NCBI RefSeq assembly: GCF_020283565.1
Contig: NC_060059.1
Coordinates: 50,473,157 to 50,537,156 of the forward strand
Origin: Trifolium pratense
Taxonomy: Eukaryota; Streptophyta; Magnoliopsida; Fabales; Fabaceae
Length of the DNA: 64,000 nucleotides
Reading direction: 5' to 3'
Below the pieces are notes generated by a model. That model was given only the letters and a program-made list of their open reading frames with translations. It was not told where the DNA came from and did no database searches. The translations under genes were made by a program, and so were the position numbers. Of this stretch, positions 23,746 to 35,660 are shown in pieces (position 1 is the first letter of the stretch; each line of letters begins with the position of its first letter).

Positions 23746-26700
23746 ATGAGGGCCAACAAATCAACTTCTTTTCACCTTCCTGCAGGTGGGTCTTCACTCT
23801 TCCATTCTCTTTTCTTCTTTCTTCATCAAAGTTTCACTTTTTGAATGTTCTTTTATCCCTTTTTGACTGAAAATTTTGATGGTCGTGTCGTACTGTACCT
23901 TTCTATGAAGCACAGACACTTCTCAGATTAGCCGTAGACATGTCCCAGTGTCGGACCCTGACACGACACCGACAATTATAATTACACTAAATTATGTCAT
24001 TTTCTCAAATTATTATCTGTGTCGTGTTCGGTGTTCCTGTCCATGTCCGTGATTCATAGGTAGCTTTAAAATTGAGAGGTTACTTTCCCATATAAATTGG
24101 TTTGTTTATTTAATCGGCACTAGGGAAACCTTTCCCACAATAATAATATAGAAAGATGCAGATTACTATTATGGTTGTTTGGATACCTATGATGAACTAT
24201 CTGTTTGCACCTATCTTTTTTTTTTTTGGATACTGTTTGCACCTATCTTAATTAAGCTATATCTATTGTTTGTTAATCAAAGCATTGGGCTGAAATGAAT
24301 AATGAACTCCAGTTAAGAGAAAATTGTTCGGGTAAACTCAAGTTTGAATTGGTTAGACTTTACTTTCCCTCTTGGCCGAACTCTGAATTACCAACGGAGG
24401 ATTAAAAATAAGAAACTATCTGTTGTTTGCGAATTATGATATTCCTTTCCCTTAATCAATATATAACATTTATTAGTTGTCAATATGAGTTTGTCGAATT
24501 TTAATTTAATTGTTCTTTTCCTTTAGTATGACATTTAGTTATTTGTATTTGAAATCTGACACGCCGTGAACAGATGCTACGCAAGATGCTACAACAACTG
24601 TTGTAGCAATATAAACGCTGAATACAATTAAGCGATAAACAGCAGGAAAAGTAAATAACACAGATCGTTTGTTAACCCAGTTCAGTGCAACGTCACCTAC
24701 TCTGGGGATACCAATCCAGGAATGAATCCACTATAATAGCTCTAGTTCAAAGCTCTCGACCAACACCCGGTACTTGACTTATCGCCTAGACACTACCCGT
24801 GCAATCATACCTAGGAACCTCCTAGATATGAGACCCCGTCCCAATTCCTTCTAACAACATGTACTGTGTTGCTGTCAACTTTATAACGATAAAAAATGGA
24901 GACAACCTCCTAAGAAACTAGATTCCACGCTCGCTTAAAAGCTCTGAGTGAAACACACATACTAACTCCGTGCTTCAAAGCTTAGGAGTAGTTTACAATT
25001 AAAACCCAAGACACAGTCCTAAACTTGCATCAAAGTGACACAAGAAAGACTCACAATTAACACAAAACTCTAAACCCTAAAACACACACTTTTAGTAAAC
25101 ACGGTTTAGAAAAATACACAAGTAGAATGGCATGAGTCTTCACGTATTTATAGTCTTCAATTGTCTTGGTGTGCAAGCTAGGTTTACAGACATACAGCCT
25201 GTAAGAATTGCGGCCAGCCCTATATTATTTTCAAAAATAAAACCATGTTTGATTAAATTCAAAAATATATCACGATATATTTTTGTATTAAATAATAACA
25301 CATGTACGCCTTCCAGAACCTTCAGAAACTTGGACAACAAGGCGCGGTTGGCTTGGCACATAAGCTTGATGCATAAAAACGAATTGAATCTTCCTTCGAT
25401 ATGATATAAAAATTCTGCGCAAAAATAGAGCATATAATGTTGTACTCGAATGCTCTACAACATCTTGTCCAGCATCTGGCTAGAGTTGGCTTTTGCAAAA
25501 TGTAGCCAATATAAAGAACCCAACAATATTGTCTAATTATGAGTATGCTAAAGTGTAGGGAGAGGCCATGAACCAAACTTAAGTCTTTCAAGAGCAACCC
25601 TTTGATCTATAGTAACTGAATCTATCCTTGTTGACATTAGTATGTCTATGTCGTTTACAGTTTGTTTTACCTGAGCTAAAGTGGTTAATGAACTTTAGTT
25701 AAGGTCGAATCGATCGATCAGGAGAATCTCAGTTTGATTCATGGCCGAAACTATCATTGGCCAAACTTTACCTAACTCCTGGTCAAACTATGGATTACTT
25801 GGACCCTTTACCCTAGCAATCAAAGGGTTAAGACCCCAACGTTTACCTGTGTTCAGCATAAGCTAATTATTGAAATTTATTTTGGCATTGACTTATGAAC
25901 TTTAAACCATAATTTATGTTTTAAATTGTACTTATCTGTCTTTTAATTTGGTATTACATTACAAATTCTTAGGAATAGTTAAAACAACATTGGCAATGTT
26001 GTTTATTGGATTTCTAGCATGGGCTTATCAAGTTGTTCAACCTCCTCCTCCTCCCAATATAGGTGGCTCTCCTGATGGACCACTTATAATGGCACCATGT
26101 TAGTTAAGGTCGAATCGATCGATCAGGAGAATCTCAGTTTGATTCATGGCCGAAACTATCATTGGCCAAACTTTACCTAACTCCTGGTCAAACTATGGAT
26201 TACTTGGACCCTTTACCCTAGCAATCAAAGGGTTAAGACCCCAACGTTTACCTGTGTTCAGCATAAGCTAATTATTGAAATTTATTTTGGCATTGACTTA
26301 TGAACTTTAAACCATAATTTATGTTTTAAATTGTACTTATCTGTCTTTTAATTTGGTATTACATTACAAATTCTTAGGAATAGTTAAAACAACACTGGCA
26401 GTGTTGGTTGTTGGATTTCTAGCATGGGCTTATCAAGTTTCTCAACCTCCTCCTCCCAAGATATGTGGCTCTCCTAATGGACCACCTATAACGGCGCCAA
26501 GAATCAAACTAAGAGATGGAAGACATTTGGCATACAAAGAGCACGGTGTTCCAAAAGACGACTCAAAGTATAAAATCATCTTTGTCCACGGTTTCACCAG
26601 TTGTAGACATGACGCTGTGGTTGCCGACACCCTATCACCTGTAATTTTCTATATTACATTTTTCTTCTGTCTATTATAGCATTCTCAGATTTCTTCGTGA

Positions 26701-29033
26701 TTTGTGTAATTATATTTAATGTGAGATTTTTCAGGATATTGTGAAGGAATTGGGGATCTACGTTGTATCTTTCGACAGACCTGGTTATGGAGAAAGTGAT
26801 CCTGATCCAAATCGTACTTTAAAGAGCATTGCTTTGGATATCGAGGAGCTTGCTGATCAATTGGGATTGGGATCCAAATTCTACGTGGTTGGTTATTCCA
26901 TGGGTGGGCAAATTACTTGGAACTGCCTTAAGTATATACCTCACAGGTATGATTGACTTAGTTGTGACACTATTTGAGAGAGCTTATGGAAACAATTTAT
27001 GACATGCCCATAAGCTCTCTAGGATAGCTTATGAAAATAATTTGACTTTATTTTATCTTTGGTTATAGTAATAGCTTATATATATATATATAAGCACTTA
27101 ATTAAGTTGTAAGTTTTGTCCAAATAGACCCTTATTCAGTTTATTTGTAGTTTTGTTTTGTTGAGTGTTGACACCCAAATATATCACTACTATTTCTTTC
27201 TTGTTTTTTGTATACCTTTTTATTTCTCTCAACATTGTAGTTGTGTGATGTGAGATACAGTTGTTGACCCCTCCGTATTTCTAACTGATAATACTTTTCC
27301 AATACTGACAGGCTGGCAGGTATAGCGCTCTTAGCCCCAGTCGTCAACTACTGGTGGCCTGGTTTTCCTGCAAACATAACTGCAGAAGCCTATTCCCAAA
27401 TGAAATTAGAAGACCAATGGGCACTTCGTGTTGCTCACTACACGCCATGGCTAACGTACTGGTGGAACACTCAAAGATGGTTCCCGATTTGTAGCGCAAT
27501 TTCTCGTAGTCTACATAACTTTTTGAAACAAGACAAAGAGCTTTTAACTAAGTTGTTGGATAATAAAGATAATTATGTGGTAAGTATCAAGCTTTTTGGT
27601 GATCCCAAAATTGGATATTTTTTCTTTCTATTCTGGATGCAATACATGTAGTGATTTAGCTGATAGTTGTATTTGTTAAATTAATTAAAATTGATTTTGA
27701 ATTTGGTTTTTGATTTTTTTGGTGAATATCAGACCTCGGATCGACTGCACACATTCAGTTTGTGGCACATTTTGATTTTTAGTTTAGATTTTTTAACTGT
27801 TTAACGCAGCATATGTATGTTTTCGGTTTTTGAAGTCATTTATGAACAACTTTCACTACTTAGGACCTATTTGTATTGACTTACTTGAGCTTCTCTACTG
27901 GCATAAGCACTTGCAAGCTGTTTTGTAGAACTTTTGGAAACAACTTATGACATGTCCATAAACTGTCTTTAACTTATTTTCATAAGCTCTCCAAGATTCT
28001 TTATTTAAACAACTTATGACCTATATAAAAACAGTTTGACTTTATTTTATCTTTTGTCACAGAAATAGCTTATACATATGCACTTATATGATAATCACTT
28101 ATTGAAAAGTGCTTATGTAATAAGCGGTTAATTAAGTAGTTTATCCTTATTCTTAATTTCTTATGTTTCAGAGTTTTATTTTTAATCATGCTATGTATTG
28201 GTTTTTATGATAAGGCAGATGAAAAAAGTCCAGCCAAAACTTGAAGAAAAAAAAAACTTTTGGAATTAATCGCCACAAAAAAATGCATTAACTCTTTGTT
28301 CTTTTCTCTCCAAAATGTTTAAGCAACTTATTTAGAAAGTTATTAGACCAATGCTGCTTTGACTTGGTAAGCTCAGCATAACGAGTGATTCAATCTTCAT
28401 AATGTGTCTTGTAATTTTTTTCGATTTTCCCTACGCTTCCATGGATAACGCCTGAAGTTTATTGATTCAGGGTCCTAGATATGCCATTGGACTTATCATG
28501 ACATTTTGGTAATTGATGTTACAGTTATCAGACAAATGCAAAACAACATTTGACTTCTATAAGCACCCTTATAATAAATTAGTTTTATGGGAATCTGATA
28601 CATGAGAAGAGGTTGATCAATCAAACCATCAAATTCCGGATTAGCCTCAATTTAGTTGAGCATAATATGTTGCAGTATTTTTTTTCTTCAACTAAATACT
28701 TTTTCTCGTGATAATCTAATATTATGTCTCGTTCCACAGGCGCAAGTAAGACAGCAAGGGGAATATGAATCTGTCCACCGCGACTTAAATATTGCATATG
28801 GAAGCTGGGAATATACTCCATTGGATCTTCAAAATCCATTTCCAAACAATGAAGGTTCTGTTCATCTTTGGCAAGGAGATGATGATTTATTTGTTAATGT
28901 TGCACAACAACGATTCATCGCACAAAACCTTCCATGGATTCACTATCACGAACTTACAGGTTCGGGTCACCTCTTTCCTCACGCCGATGGCATGAGTGAG
29001 ACTATCATTAAGTCTCTTTTAGGTGTGAAGTAG
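23746..29033 (+). CDS. alpha/beta-hydrolase family protein, copy 2 (complete)
   Basis: Model: 23746-23785, 26378-26640, 26735-26946, 27312-27579 and 28740-29033; 358 residues, all phases consistent. Exon 1 (MRANKSTSFHLPA) is inferred from its ATG, a good donor and its phase, and is the least certain part. An N-terminal hydrophobic anchor (about 17-33) and a proline run precede the hydrolase fold: FVHGF oxyanion strand, nucleophile Ser156 in GYSMGG, Asp310 in GDDDLFV, His338 in GSGHLFP. The family is plant membrane-associated alpha/beta hydrolases of unknown substrate. The ~2.6-kb first intron holds an LTR-like block and a duplicate of exon 2 (25973-26103) that runs into a stop. Introns and 3' flank are near-identical to copy 1. 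Confidence 0.85.
23905..24062. repeat. dispersed repeat, MITE-like
   Basis: Starts GAAGCACAGACACTTC and ends with related complementary sequence (GTCCATGTCCGTGATTCA). Related material occurs at about 30338-30495 and, as fragments, at 32415-32490 and 38395-38470. It lies in intron 1 of the hydrolase. Confidence 0.5.
24560..25540. mobile_element. solo-LTR-like block in hydrolase intron 1
   Basis: The sequence is unlike the surrounding intron and shared sequence stops at its edges. It contains segments such as AACCCAGTTCAGTGCAACGT and CGCCTAGACACTACCCGTGC that I associate with legume copia-type LTRs. No internal region and no clear target duplication were found, so the boundaries are approximate. 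Confidence 0.4.
25695..26499 (+). repeat. tandem duplication spanning the hydrolase anchor exon (2A/2B)
   Basis: Unit A (25695-26100) and unit B (26101-26499) are head-to-tail and start with the same TAGTTAAGGTCGAATCGATC. Each carries the 3' end of intron 1, the acceptor ATTCTTAG|GAATAG and a membrane-anchor exon. Unit A's exon (from 25973) ends in an in-frame TAG at 26101-26103, created where the next unit begins. Unit B's exon continues into the hydrolase. Confidence 0.9.
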
Positions 29034-30537
29034 GCTTCTGTAGTCACCGGCTATCTCGGGTCAGCTTCAGCATTTATTATCTAGAATTCGGAAAATTCAA
29101 ACTGAAGATCACACACAATACATATGATAAACTTCGAGCAACTTCGTCTGTAAGATGAATCTAGTTAATTCTTGATAATTAAATAAGTTCTTGTCTTTTA
29201 AAATTTAACATAAGCTGGCATGTTTTGTTATAAATAAGATGTATTTGGAGATAGCAACTACATGAATGCATTTGGTGGAGTATAATTTGTCTAAATAGGG
29301 TTTGCTTTCACTCTTTTATGCGTTTTTTCTTCTAGGTTGAGGGTACTTTAAATTTTCTGATATCTACATTGTTGAAGGGTTTAATCCTTCATTCACGCGT
29401 ATAGAGAAAACTCAATTGGGAGGGGAAAATTTATCTTATATGTCCAACAAGTTCCTTGAAAGTATTAGATACTGCTAAATGGCTACGGATACTTCGTATA
29501 TGATATGATTATATATGAAATCATGTACTTGGTTGGTTTGATATATAAATTTGGGTTTTCTTCACACAAAAAATGTTCCCAACTTGCCAACAAAACAGAT
29601 AAAAAATATTCAGAAAAAAAAAAGGTATAAAAAAGGGTGGTTTCTCATAAATTTATAGATATTTTATTTTGAGGCTTAATCATGGTGTGTGGATGTGGTG
29701 CATCTGATGTCTTTTACTTGCTTTCTTAATTGGCAAGGCGTTATGATTGTTATCATACCTTGCAGAAAGTCTACTACATTTACGATTTGTTAAATTTGTT
29801 TTTGTTTTTTTATTGAGAAATATTAATATATAGTAATTTGTTTTTCGTTTTTAATATATAGTATTATTATACTACTAGATGTGGGAATTGAACCTCCTGT
29901 TCTTAATTCTCAAACTCTAATTACTAAGCCAGCCTTATATATTCTTTTAAAGTAGTTTCTGTATTTTTCAAAAATATGTTTTGTTGCATTTTAGATTGCC
30001 ATGCATGTTTGTTCATTATTTGACTATATTGACAGATCATTTTTAATTTCCAGATCAACTTTAAAGCATAAGCACCAAGAACTAATGTAGTTTAAATTTT
30101 TCTTTAGAAAAATGAGTATGATTTTTTATCTAGTTATTATCATAATCGAGAGAGGGAAAATGATTATTTGTTGTTCTTCAGAGTTAACAAGGGAATGTGG
30201 CCAATCTACATTTCATTCATATAACATTACAATGGCACATTGCATAGGCACACAAAAAGTGAGAAGGAAAAAAAGGAAAAGTTGAAAACTCTCAACATAT
30301 GATCTATGAAACAAAAGAGAACCTAAACCCAACATATCATATGAAAACACGGACACAAACACAACACTGACATGTAAACACCGATAATAATTTAAGAAAA
30401 TGAAAGTGATTGAATGTAACTACATGTGTCAGACACCTAACACATATTTGATATGAAGTGTCTGTGCTACATAGCATACGACTCAAACACCGAAAATGTA
30501 ATAATGGACAACAAAACTACCATTAACTTCTACTAAT
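29034..30537. other. intergenic spacer between hydrolase copy 2 and germin-like gene
   Basis: The first ~400 bp match the 3' flank of copy 1. The remainder is AT-rich with a reverse SINE-like fragment (29850-29945) and a dispersed repeat near 30338-30495. No gene seen. Confidence 0.5.
29850..29945 (-). repeat. SINE-like fragment
   Basis: On the minus strand, box A-like TGGCTTAGTAATTAG is followed about 40 bp later by box B-like GGTTCAATTCCC. Short and without a visible tail or target duplication. Confidence 0.45.
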
Positions 30538-31215
30538 CTACCTCTCTTGTTTGGGATCTAATTTTCTTTTCATGGTTCCGATCTGTTTAGAACTCAAACC
30601 AAAAGCCTTTTGTAAAAGCTCTTCATCAATCCCAGAACCAAACACAGCAGAAGGTATCTTCTGCAAACCAGGATTTTGGCTATTAAAACTACCAAACAAA
30701 GTAACATCTTCATCTCCAACATTCATCATAAAATGAACAAGTCCTCTAGGAAAAACCATGACCTCACCTTGTTCAAGTATTCTAGCAAAAACCCTATTGT
30801 TAGAATCAACAAAGCCTGAATACATTTTTCCTTGAATCACATGAATTAGTTCCGTGGCTCTTGGATGAAAATGTGGTGGATTGATTCCTCCAACTTCTAT
30901 ATCTGTTCTTGCAAATGACATTCCTAGTGTGTTGAGACCTGGAAAATTTGTAGGGTTTGCTGGTATTACTGCTAAGCCTATTTCTGAGAAGTTTCCTGAT
31001 GTTTTCATGTTGGAGAAGATGAAGTCATTAGTGGTAACTTGTGAGGTGTTTTTGCATGGGAGAATGGTGTGAAAGGTATGATGTGTTTTGATAGAAGCAA
31101 ATGTTGGGTTTGGTATGCAAAAGTCTTGTAGTGGATCAGGGTCAGAGGCTAATGTGATGGCTATGTTGAGGGAGAATATTGGAAGCAAAAGCCAAAGGTT
31201 CTTTTGTATAAACAT
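30538..31215 (-). CDS. germin-like protein
   Basis: Single-exon gene of 225 residues. A hydrophobic signal peptide (about 1-23) directs secretion to the cell wall. Cys33 and Cys54 fit the N-terminal disulfide of germins. The cupin metal-binding set is complete: His115, His117 and Glu122 in the PPHFHPRATE motif, and His161 in FPRGLVHF. Germin-like proteins are apoplastic Mn-binding cupin oligomers, some with superoxide dismutase activity and roles in defence or development; which applies here cannot be told from sequence. N-glycosylation sequons occur at NTS and NFS. The length is typical. The start is the first ATG, about 40 bp below a TATA box. Confidence 0.95.
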   Translation of the reverse strand: MFIQKNLWLLLPIFSLNIAITLASDPDPLQDFCIPNPTFASIKTHHTFHTILPCKNTSQVTTNDFIFSNMKTSGNFSEIGLAVIPANPTNFPGLNTLGMSFARTDIEVGGINPPHFHPRATELIHVIQGKMYSGFVDSNNRVFARILEQGEVMVFPRGLVHFMMNVGDEDVTLFGSFNSQNPGLQKIPSAVFGSGIDEELLQKAFGLSSKQIGTMKRKLDPKQER

Positions 31216-31250
31216 TTTGTGTTGAATAATGAGTGTGAGTTTGAGCTTGC

Positions 31251-31259
31251 TTATATAGA
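31251..31259 (-). promoter_or_regulatory. TATA box of germin-like gene
   Basis: Minus-strand CTATATAA about 40 bp upstream of the ATG, implying a very short 5' UTR. Confidence 0.6.
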
Positions 31260-31449
31260 AATGAAAATAGATAAAGTATTCAAGTTGTAAAATATTGGGG
31301 ATCCTATTTAGTCGGTCTACAAATAGTCCATATCCATGACGTATTGATGTGTCTATTTGATGGTAAGAGTTTAATCATATAATCTCAAATAACGTGGTTC
31401 AAATGTCAACTGAATTGATAACACTAACGTCAACAATCTCAATCGGTGC

Positions 31450-31457
31450 TGACGTCA
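31450..31457. promoter_or_regulatory. palindromic TGACGTCA (bZIP/TGA-type site)
   Basis: TGACGTCA about 235 bp upstream of the germin-like start. Further AACGTCA half-sites lie nearby (about 31427 and 31528). TGA/bZIP factors bind such sites in stress-inducible promoters. Regulation of this gene by them is inference. Confidence 0.35.
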
Positions 31458-31459
31458 AC

Positions 31460-33172
31460 AATCCCAATCAGCACTATCGAAATTTGATTGGCTAACTGGG
31501 AAATGGACAGGGGATAACGCTAACGTCACAGTTATCATGATTGGTTTCTTAATAATACCATGAAGACAAAAAATTGAGTTTGAGAATGGAAGTAGCAAAG
31601 TGACTTTGATTTTAAATGTTCAGATCACTACACATAACATTATTTATAGGAAATAATTGATAGCGCTGATGTCAATGTATGTGTCCGTGTACTAGGTTAT
31701 TTTGGTAGCCTAACTCCGTGATCAAGTTTGAACCCAGTGGTCAGTGGAGAAGCCATATTGTTAAAAAGAAAGTATTTTATTTGACTTTAACTGAAACTCA
31801 CTTGTACGTTTAAAATGAGCTACACTACTTTCTTGGAATAATTACATGGTATATGTAGATATACAAAAGCTTTATTGCAGGAACTTAGGCACATAATCTG
31901 TAATTAATGTTTCAAAACTATAATTCTGTCAAAGAAGGGTCCTACTAAAAGTCAATTTTTGTTACAAGTACATGGTTATAATATAGAAACCTTATATTAA
32001 ATTAATTAAAAGTGATTAAATCATAAGCTATTCCACGCCTTGTATAAAACGGTGCTAACATTGATTTTGATTAAAATGATTAATTAAGAATCTGTGCTTT
32101 GATTTAATAGGGAATTACACCATGAGTGCATCACTACTAACACTAAAGTGTATAGTGATGTTGGTTTATTTGCAAACCATTCATTTGGTTTCATTTCATG
32201 TACTCATGCCATATATATTTATGGATTTTATATTATATGGTGTGCTGCATGTTCTCATTGCTTTGCTTATTTGTAAAGGAAAGCATTGAGTTGGCTAATA
32301 AATCAGAATGATGAATTTTAATCCACGCATTGCTGATGTGGTTATAATTGTCAGCAACTTTTGAGTTGCTCGTGGTCCCGTTGGAATAGTGGAATTCATA
32401 CTCACAAGTGTTTTTTTATGTAGCGCCGATACTTCTGATTGAATGTGTGTTTCAGTGTTCGACACTAACACGACATATCACGTAATAATAACATTCCCTT
32501 CTCAGAGAACTTTTCTATCGCATTAATAATATTGAATTACCAGATGAAATGAATCATGTCATGTAAGTCTAATTGAAAACAAGGATTAACCTGTTGAACT
32601 GAAGTTAATTCAACCTGTTTTCATCCATGTTTTAATACGTTTGTTTATTTATTTATTTACTTGTCATCCGGTATAACTGTGGTCCAAACGATTGAACCAT
32701 GAGCTGAAAATTCACTGGTTCGATTTCAGGTTCACATTTTAAATCATTGATTTTAACACTTGCCAGCAAGAGTATCTTCAAATAGGAGATGCCTATCCTT
32801 ACCACATCTATCAGTACCTAATGTATAGTGCACCCAACATGTTTCACATTTTCAGGAATGTTCAAATAATAAGGCTAGCCTTTGCAAAACCATGAATCAA
32901 TCTCCTTCCCAAAAATGGCATGTCAAGTTTGACTCGAGCATCTGATAAATGTCAAACATATTTAAAGTAGAATATACATAGGAAGGGGTGAACACTATAC
33001 TCTAGTACATATAGAATGCAATTTAATTTAGCAAACAACAAAATGATGCAAAACCTTTTCTCAATCTTATAGAAAAAACCAGGAATAGAACTACGGAATC
33101 CCTAAAAGCGGGTGTAAAACAGGCGAAAAGTAAAATATCCATTACACGGTTTGAAAAGTACTGCAGAACTCA
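31460..33172. other. intergenic spacer
   Basis: No gene seen. It contains fragments of dispersed repeats (32415-32490; 32605-32725, the latter related to 3600-3800). Confidence 0.5.
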
Positions 33173-34432
33173 TTATTCATATTCAAACTCTATCTTTACA
33201 TGCATATATTTTCTTCCAAGTTCAATAATGAATTCAGTAAATTTTGCCAAAATTTGACACTCTTCATGTATTTTGACCTCTGAAACAAAACCATAAATTA
33301 TCAATTTCGTCAAGTTGGGACATCTTTCCAAAAGTCCAGCTACCCATGTTGCAAAAAGATCATTGATTGAAGTCCATCCAAGTTCTAGCACCGCCACGTT
33401 CACCAGAAGAGACAAACCTTGCAAACCATAATTAAGTACACCATCTCTTAAATCATAGCTTAAGGATAGGTGACTCAATTGAGGAAAACAAACAGAAATC
33501 GTTTCCAAGTCCACAACTTCGTCGTCGTCTTCAAAAACAACACCCCACAGCCGAAGTCTACGTAACTTTGATGCTTTTGAGATCATATGGTAAAACTTTG
33601 GCCACATAATTGTGAAGTTGCTTATGTCTACAAACTCAAGGTTATCTGCATTCTCGCCAATATCAAGATGGATAACACTCACATCATCAACCTTCAACAC
33701 TTTCAAAGTTCCTTTCCCAATCAATTCAAAAACCTCAAAGGTACAATCTTTAAGATGTAAATGCTCAAGTAAATCCGCCTCTAAAACAAATTTATCCAAA
33801 CCAAATGACTCAACAGAGAATTCCTTCAAAGAAGAACTGCTAATCTCCATAGAAGCCTGCGAATCCGAAGAGGCAATTACCGGGCTAACCATAGACAAAG
33901 TTTCAAGCCTCGGACAAGCAGCAAGTAAAAGACAAAGATCCAATTCCGAGATACTAACAAAACTCAACGAAAGCGATTTCAAGCAAGGAAACTTCTGATA
34001 ACTCGGCTCCACACGCGTGATAAAATTACGACCTAACGCCAACACTTCCAACTTCTGCCTACCACATTTCTCAATAATATTAAACATCGGCGGTGTCCTC
34101 ACATAAAAATGCAACCGGCGTAACGTATCCCTCGTATACATAAGCCAAGCAATAACCGATGCAGCAGAGAATTCATGAACATCATCCATAGAAATCGTTA
34201 AACACCGCAACGCCTTGGTTTGAAAAATGGTTTGAGTAATAAGTATTTCCAAACTATTGGACGATAATTCATGATAAATGGGCCAATCACATGAGTTGAA
34301 TGAAAGAGTATGAAGATGGCAACGCCATGCTTCTCTCCATTTCTTGCAAGTTGATGAAGCAATGACAACATCTCGAGCCGACTCGAGATGGGATAGTATA
34401 TTACCAATAACTTCAACAGGAAGATTCTCCAT
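33173..34432 (-). CDS. F-box/LRR-repeat protein, At1g67190-like
   Basis: One uninterrupted exon of 419 residues. An F-box occupies about residues 1-45 (MENLPVEVIGNILSHL, with CKKWREAW), followed by leucine-rich repeats to the C-terminus (LKSLSLSFVSISELDLCLLL, LRRLRLWGV, LSHLSLSYDL, LTKLIIYGF). The start MENLPVEVIG and the FSAASVIAWLMYTRDTLRRL stretch match what I know of Arabidopsis At1g67190. The F-box would bind SKP1/ASK in an SCF ubiquitin ligase and the LRRs would choose the target, which is unknown. A 71-bp 5'-UTR intron (34679-34749) is suggested by GT/AG sites. The frame is intact. Confidence 0.93.
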   Translation of the reverse strand: MENLPVEVIGNILSHLESARDVVIASSTCKKWREAWRCHLHTLSFNSCDWPIYHELSSNSLEILITQTIFQTKALRCLTISMDDVHEFSAASVIAWLMYTRDTLRRLHFYVRTPPMFNIIEKCGRQKLEVLALGRNFITRVEPSYQKFPCLKSLSLSFVSISELDLCLLLAACPRLETLSMVSPVIASSDSQASMEISSSSLKEFSVESFGLDKFVLEADLLEHLHLKDCTFEVFELIGKGTLKVLKVDDVSVIHLDIGENADNLEFVDISNFTIMWPKFYHMISKASKLRRLRLWGVVFEDDDEVVDLETISVCFPQLSHLSLSYDLRDGVLNYGLQGLSLLVNVAVLELGWTSINDLFATWVAGLLERCPNLTKLIIYGFVSEVKIHEECQILAKFTEFIIELGRKYMHVKIEFEYE

Positions 34433-34678
34433 AAGGGATTAATAAAACAAACCCAGAATCTAAAATTCTTAACCAATGATCAGATACTGTGAATTATGCA
34501 AAGATTTCAAGAATTAGACACAATGTGAAAATTAATTAAGTTGAAAATTTAAAAATTTAAAAATTGAAACTTTATGAGTGAAATTGAAACCCAATTGGAT
34601 TAGATAGTAAATACACAGAATTAGCATCTAAGAATACGAAAAAAAATAAAAATAAAAAATTGTTGAAATTGGGAGTTA

Positions 34679-34749
34679 CTGTGATAGTGAAGTGTGGAAG
34701 ATTGTGCAAGAAATAGAGAAAAAAAAGGGAATTGAAGAAAGTGACTAAC
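34679..34749 (-). other. probable 5'-UTR intron of the F-box gene
   Basis: On the minus strand CTCCTG|GTTAGT at the donor and a pyrimidine-rich CACTATCACAG| at the acceptor. No coding effect. Confidence 0.45.
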
Positions 34750-35029
34750 CAGGAGAATGAAGCGATCGTGAAGTTGAAGTGGAATTTGGGAATGGATCAA
34801 AGGAATTAGGAGATTAGGTTTGTTGGTGGTTATGCGAATAATAATTTAAAGAAAATGCCAAATTTCATCAATAGAGAAAACGCCAAATGAAAAAGTATAT
34901 TTGTCTAATTATCGAGATAAAAAAAGAATATTTATAAATCGATACGAAAAAGAAAAAAAAGAAGAAGAATATTTAGGATAGGCACGGATACGAATACGAA
35001 TAAGAAAAAGAAGAAGAAGTATATATTTT

Positions 35030-35400
35030 AATGAGGCTTTAACATTATAACGAATACAAATTTTACATAATTCACCGTTGGATTGAAAGTTTATATCATA
35101 TATATCATCCATAGAAAAATTTAGAAAAATTAAAAATCATTTGATATGTTATTGAGACACATTAAGATTAACGGTTTATTAAATAACGTAAATCTTGATG
35201 GGTCTCAATAACATATCAAATGTCGTTAATCTTGATGTGTCTCAATAACGTATCAAATGATTTTCAAAAAAATTTTAAAAATTTATGGATGATCTATACG
35301 ATATAAACTTTTAATCCAAATGTGAATTTCGTAAAATTCATATTCGGTAGGTCACTTGTCCACAGTGGACCACTTATGAAGGTGGTCCACCGTAGCATTA
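35030..35400. mobile_element. foldback MITE, family A
   Basis: Inverted arms with ACGAATACAAATTTTAC, GTTGGATTGAAAGTTTATAT and TTTGATATGTTATTGAGACA, and complementary copies to the right (ATGATCTATACGATATAAAC). Related elements occur at 58256-58541, 62812-63183 and 63225-63573. Confidence 0.6.
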
Positions 35401-35660
35401 GCCAACATTTAAACCTTAAAAAGAAAAATGAAAATAGACATGGGAAGATTTTTTTGATAATAGACATAAGAAGATTATTACACTTATTGTTATTACAATA
35501 CTAGTATTAATTAACAAACTTGTTTGTCAAGACACAACCTCTCATTCATCATCATCGTATTTAATGGCTCACTCACTCCAAGAATACCTATCTTTCTCCT
35601 TTTTCTTGTACCACCGATGCTTATCTAAATGACCTTTCTTGTACCTCTTGTACAACACAA

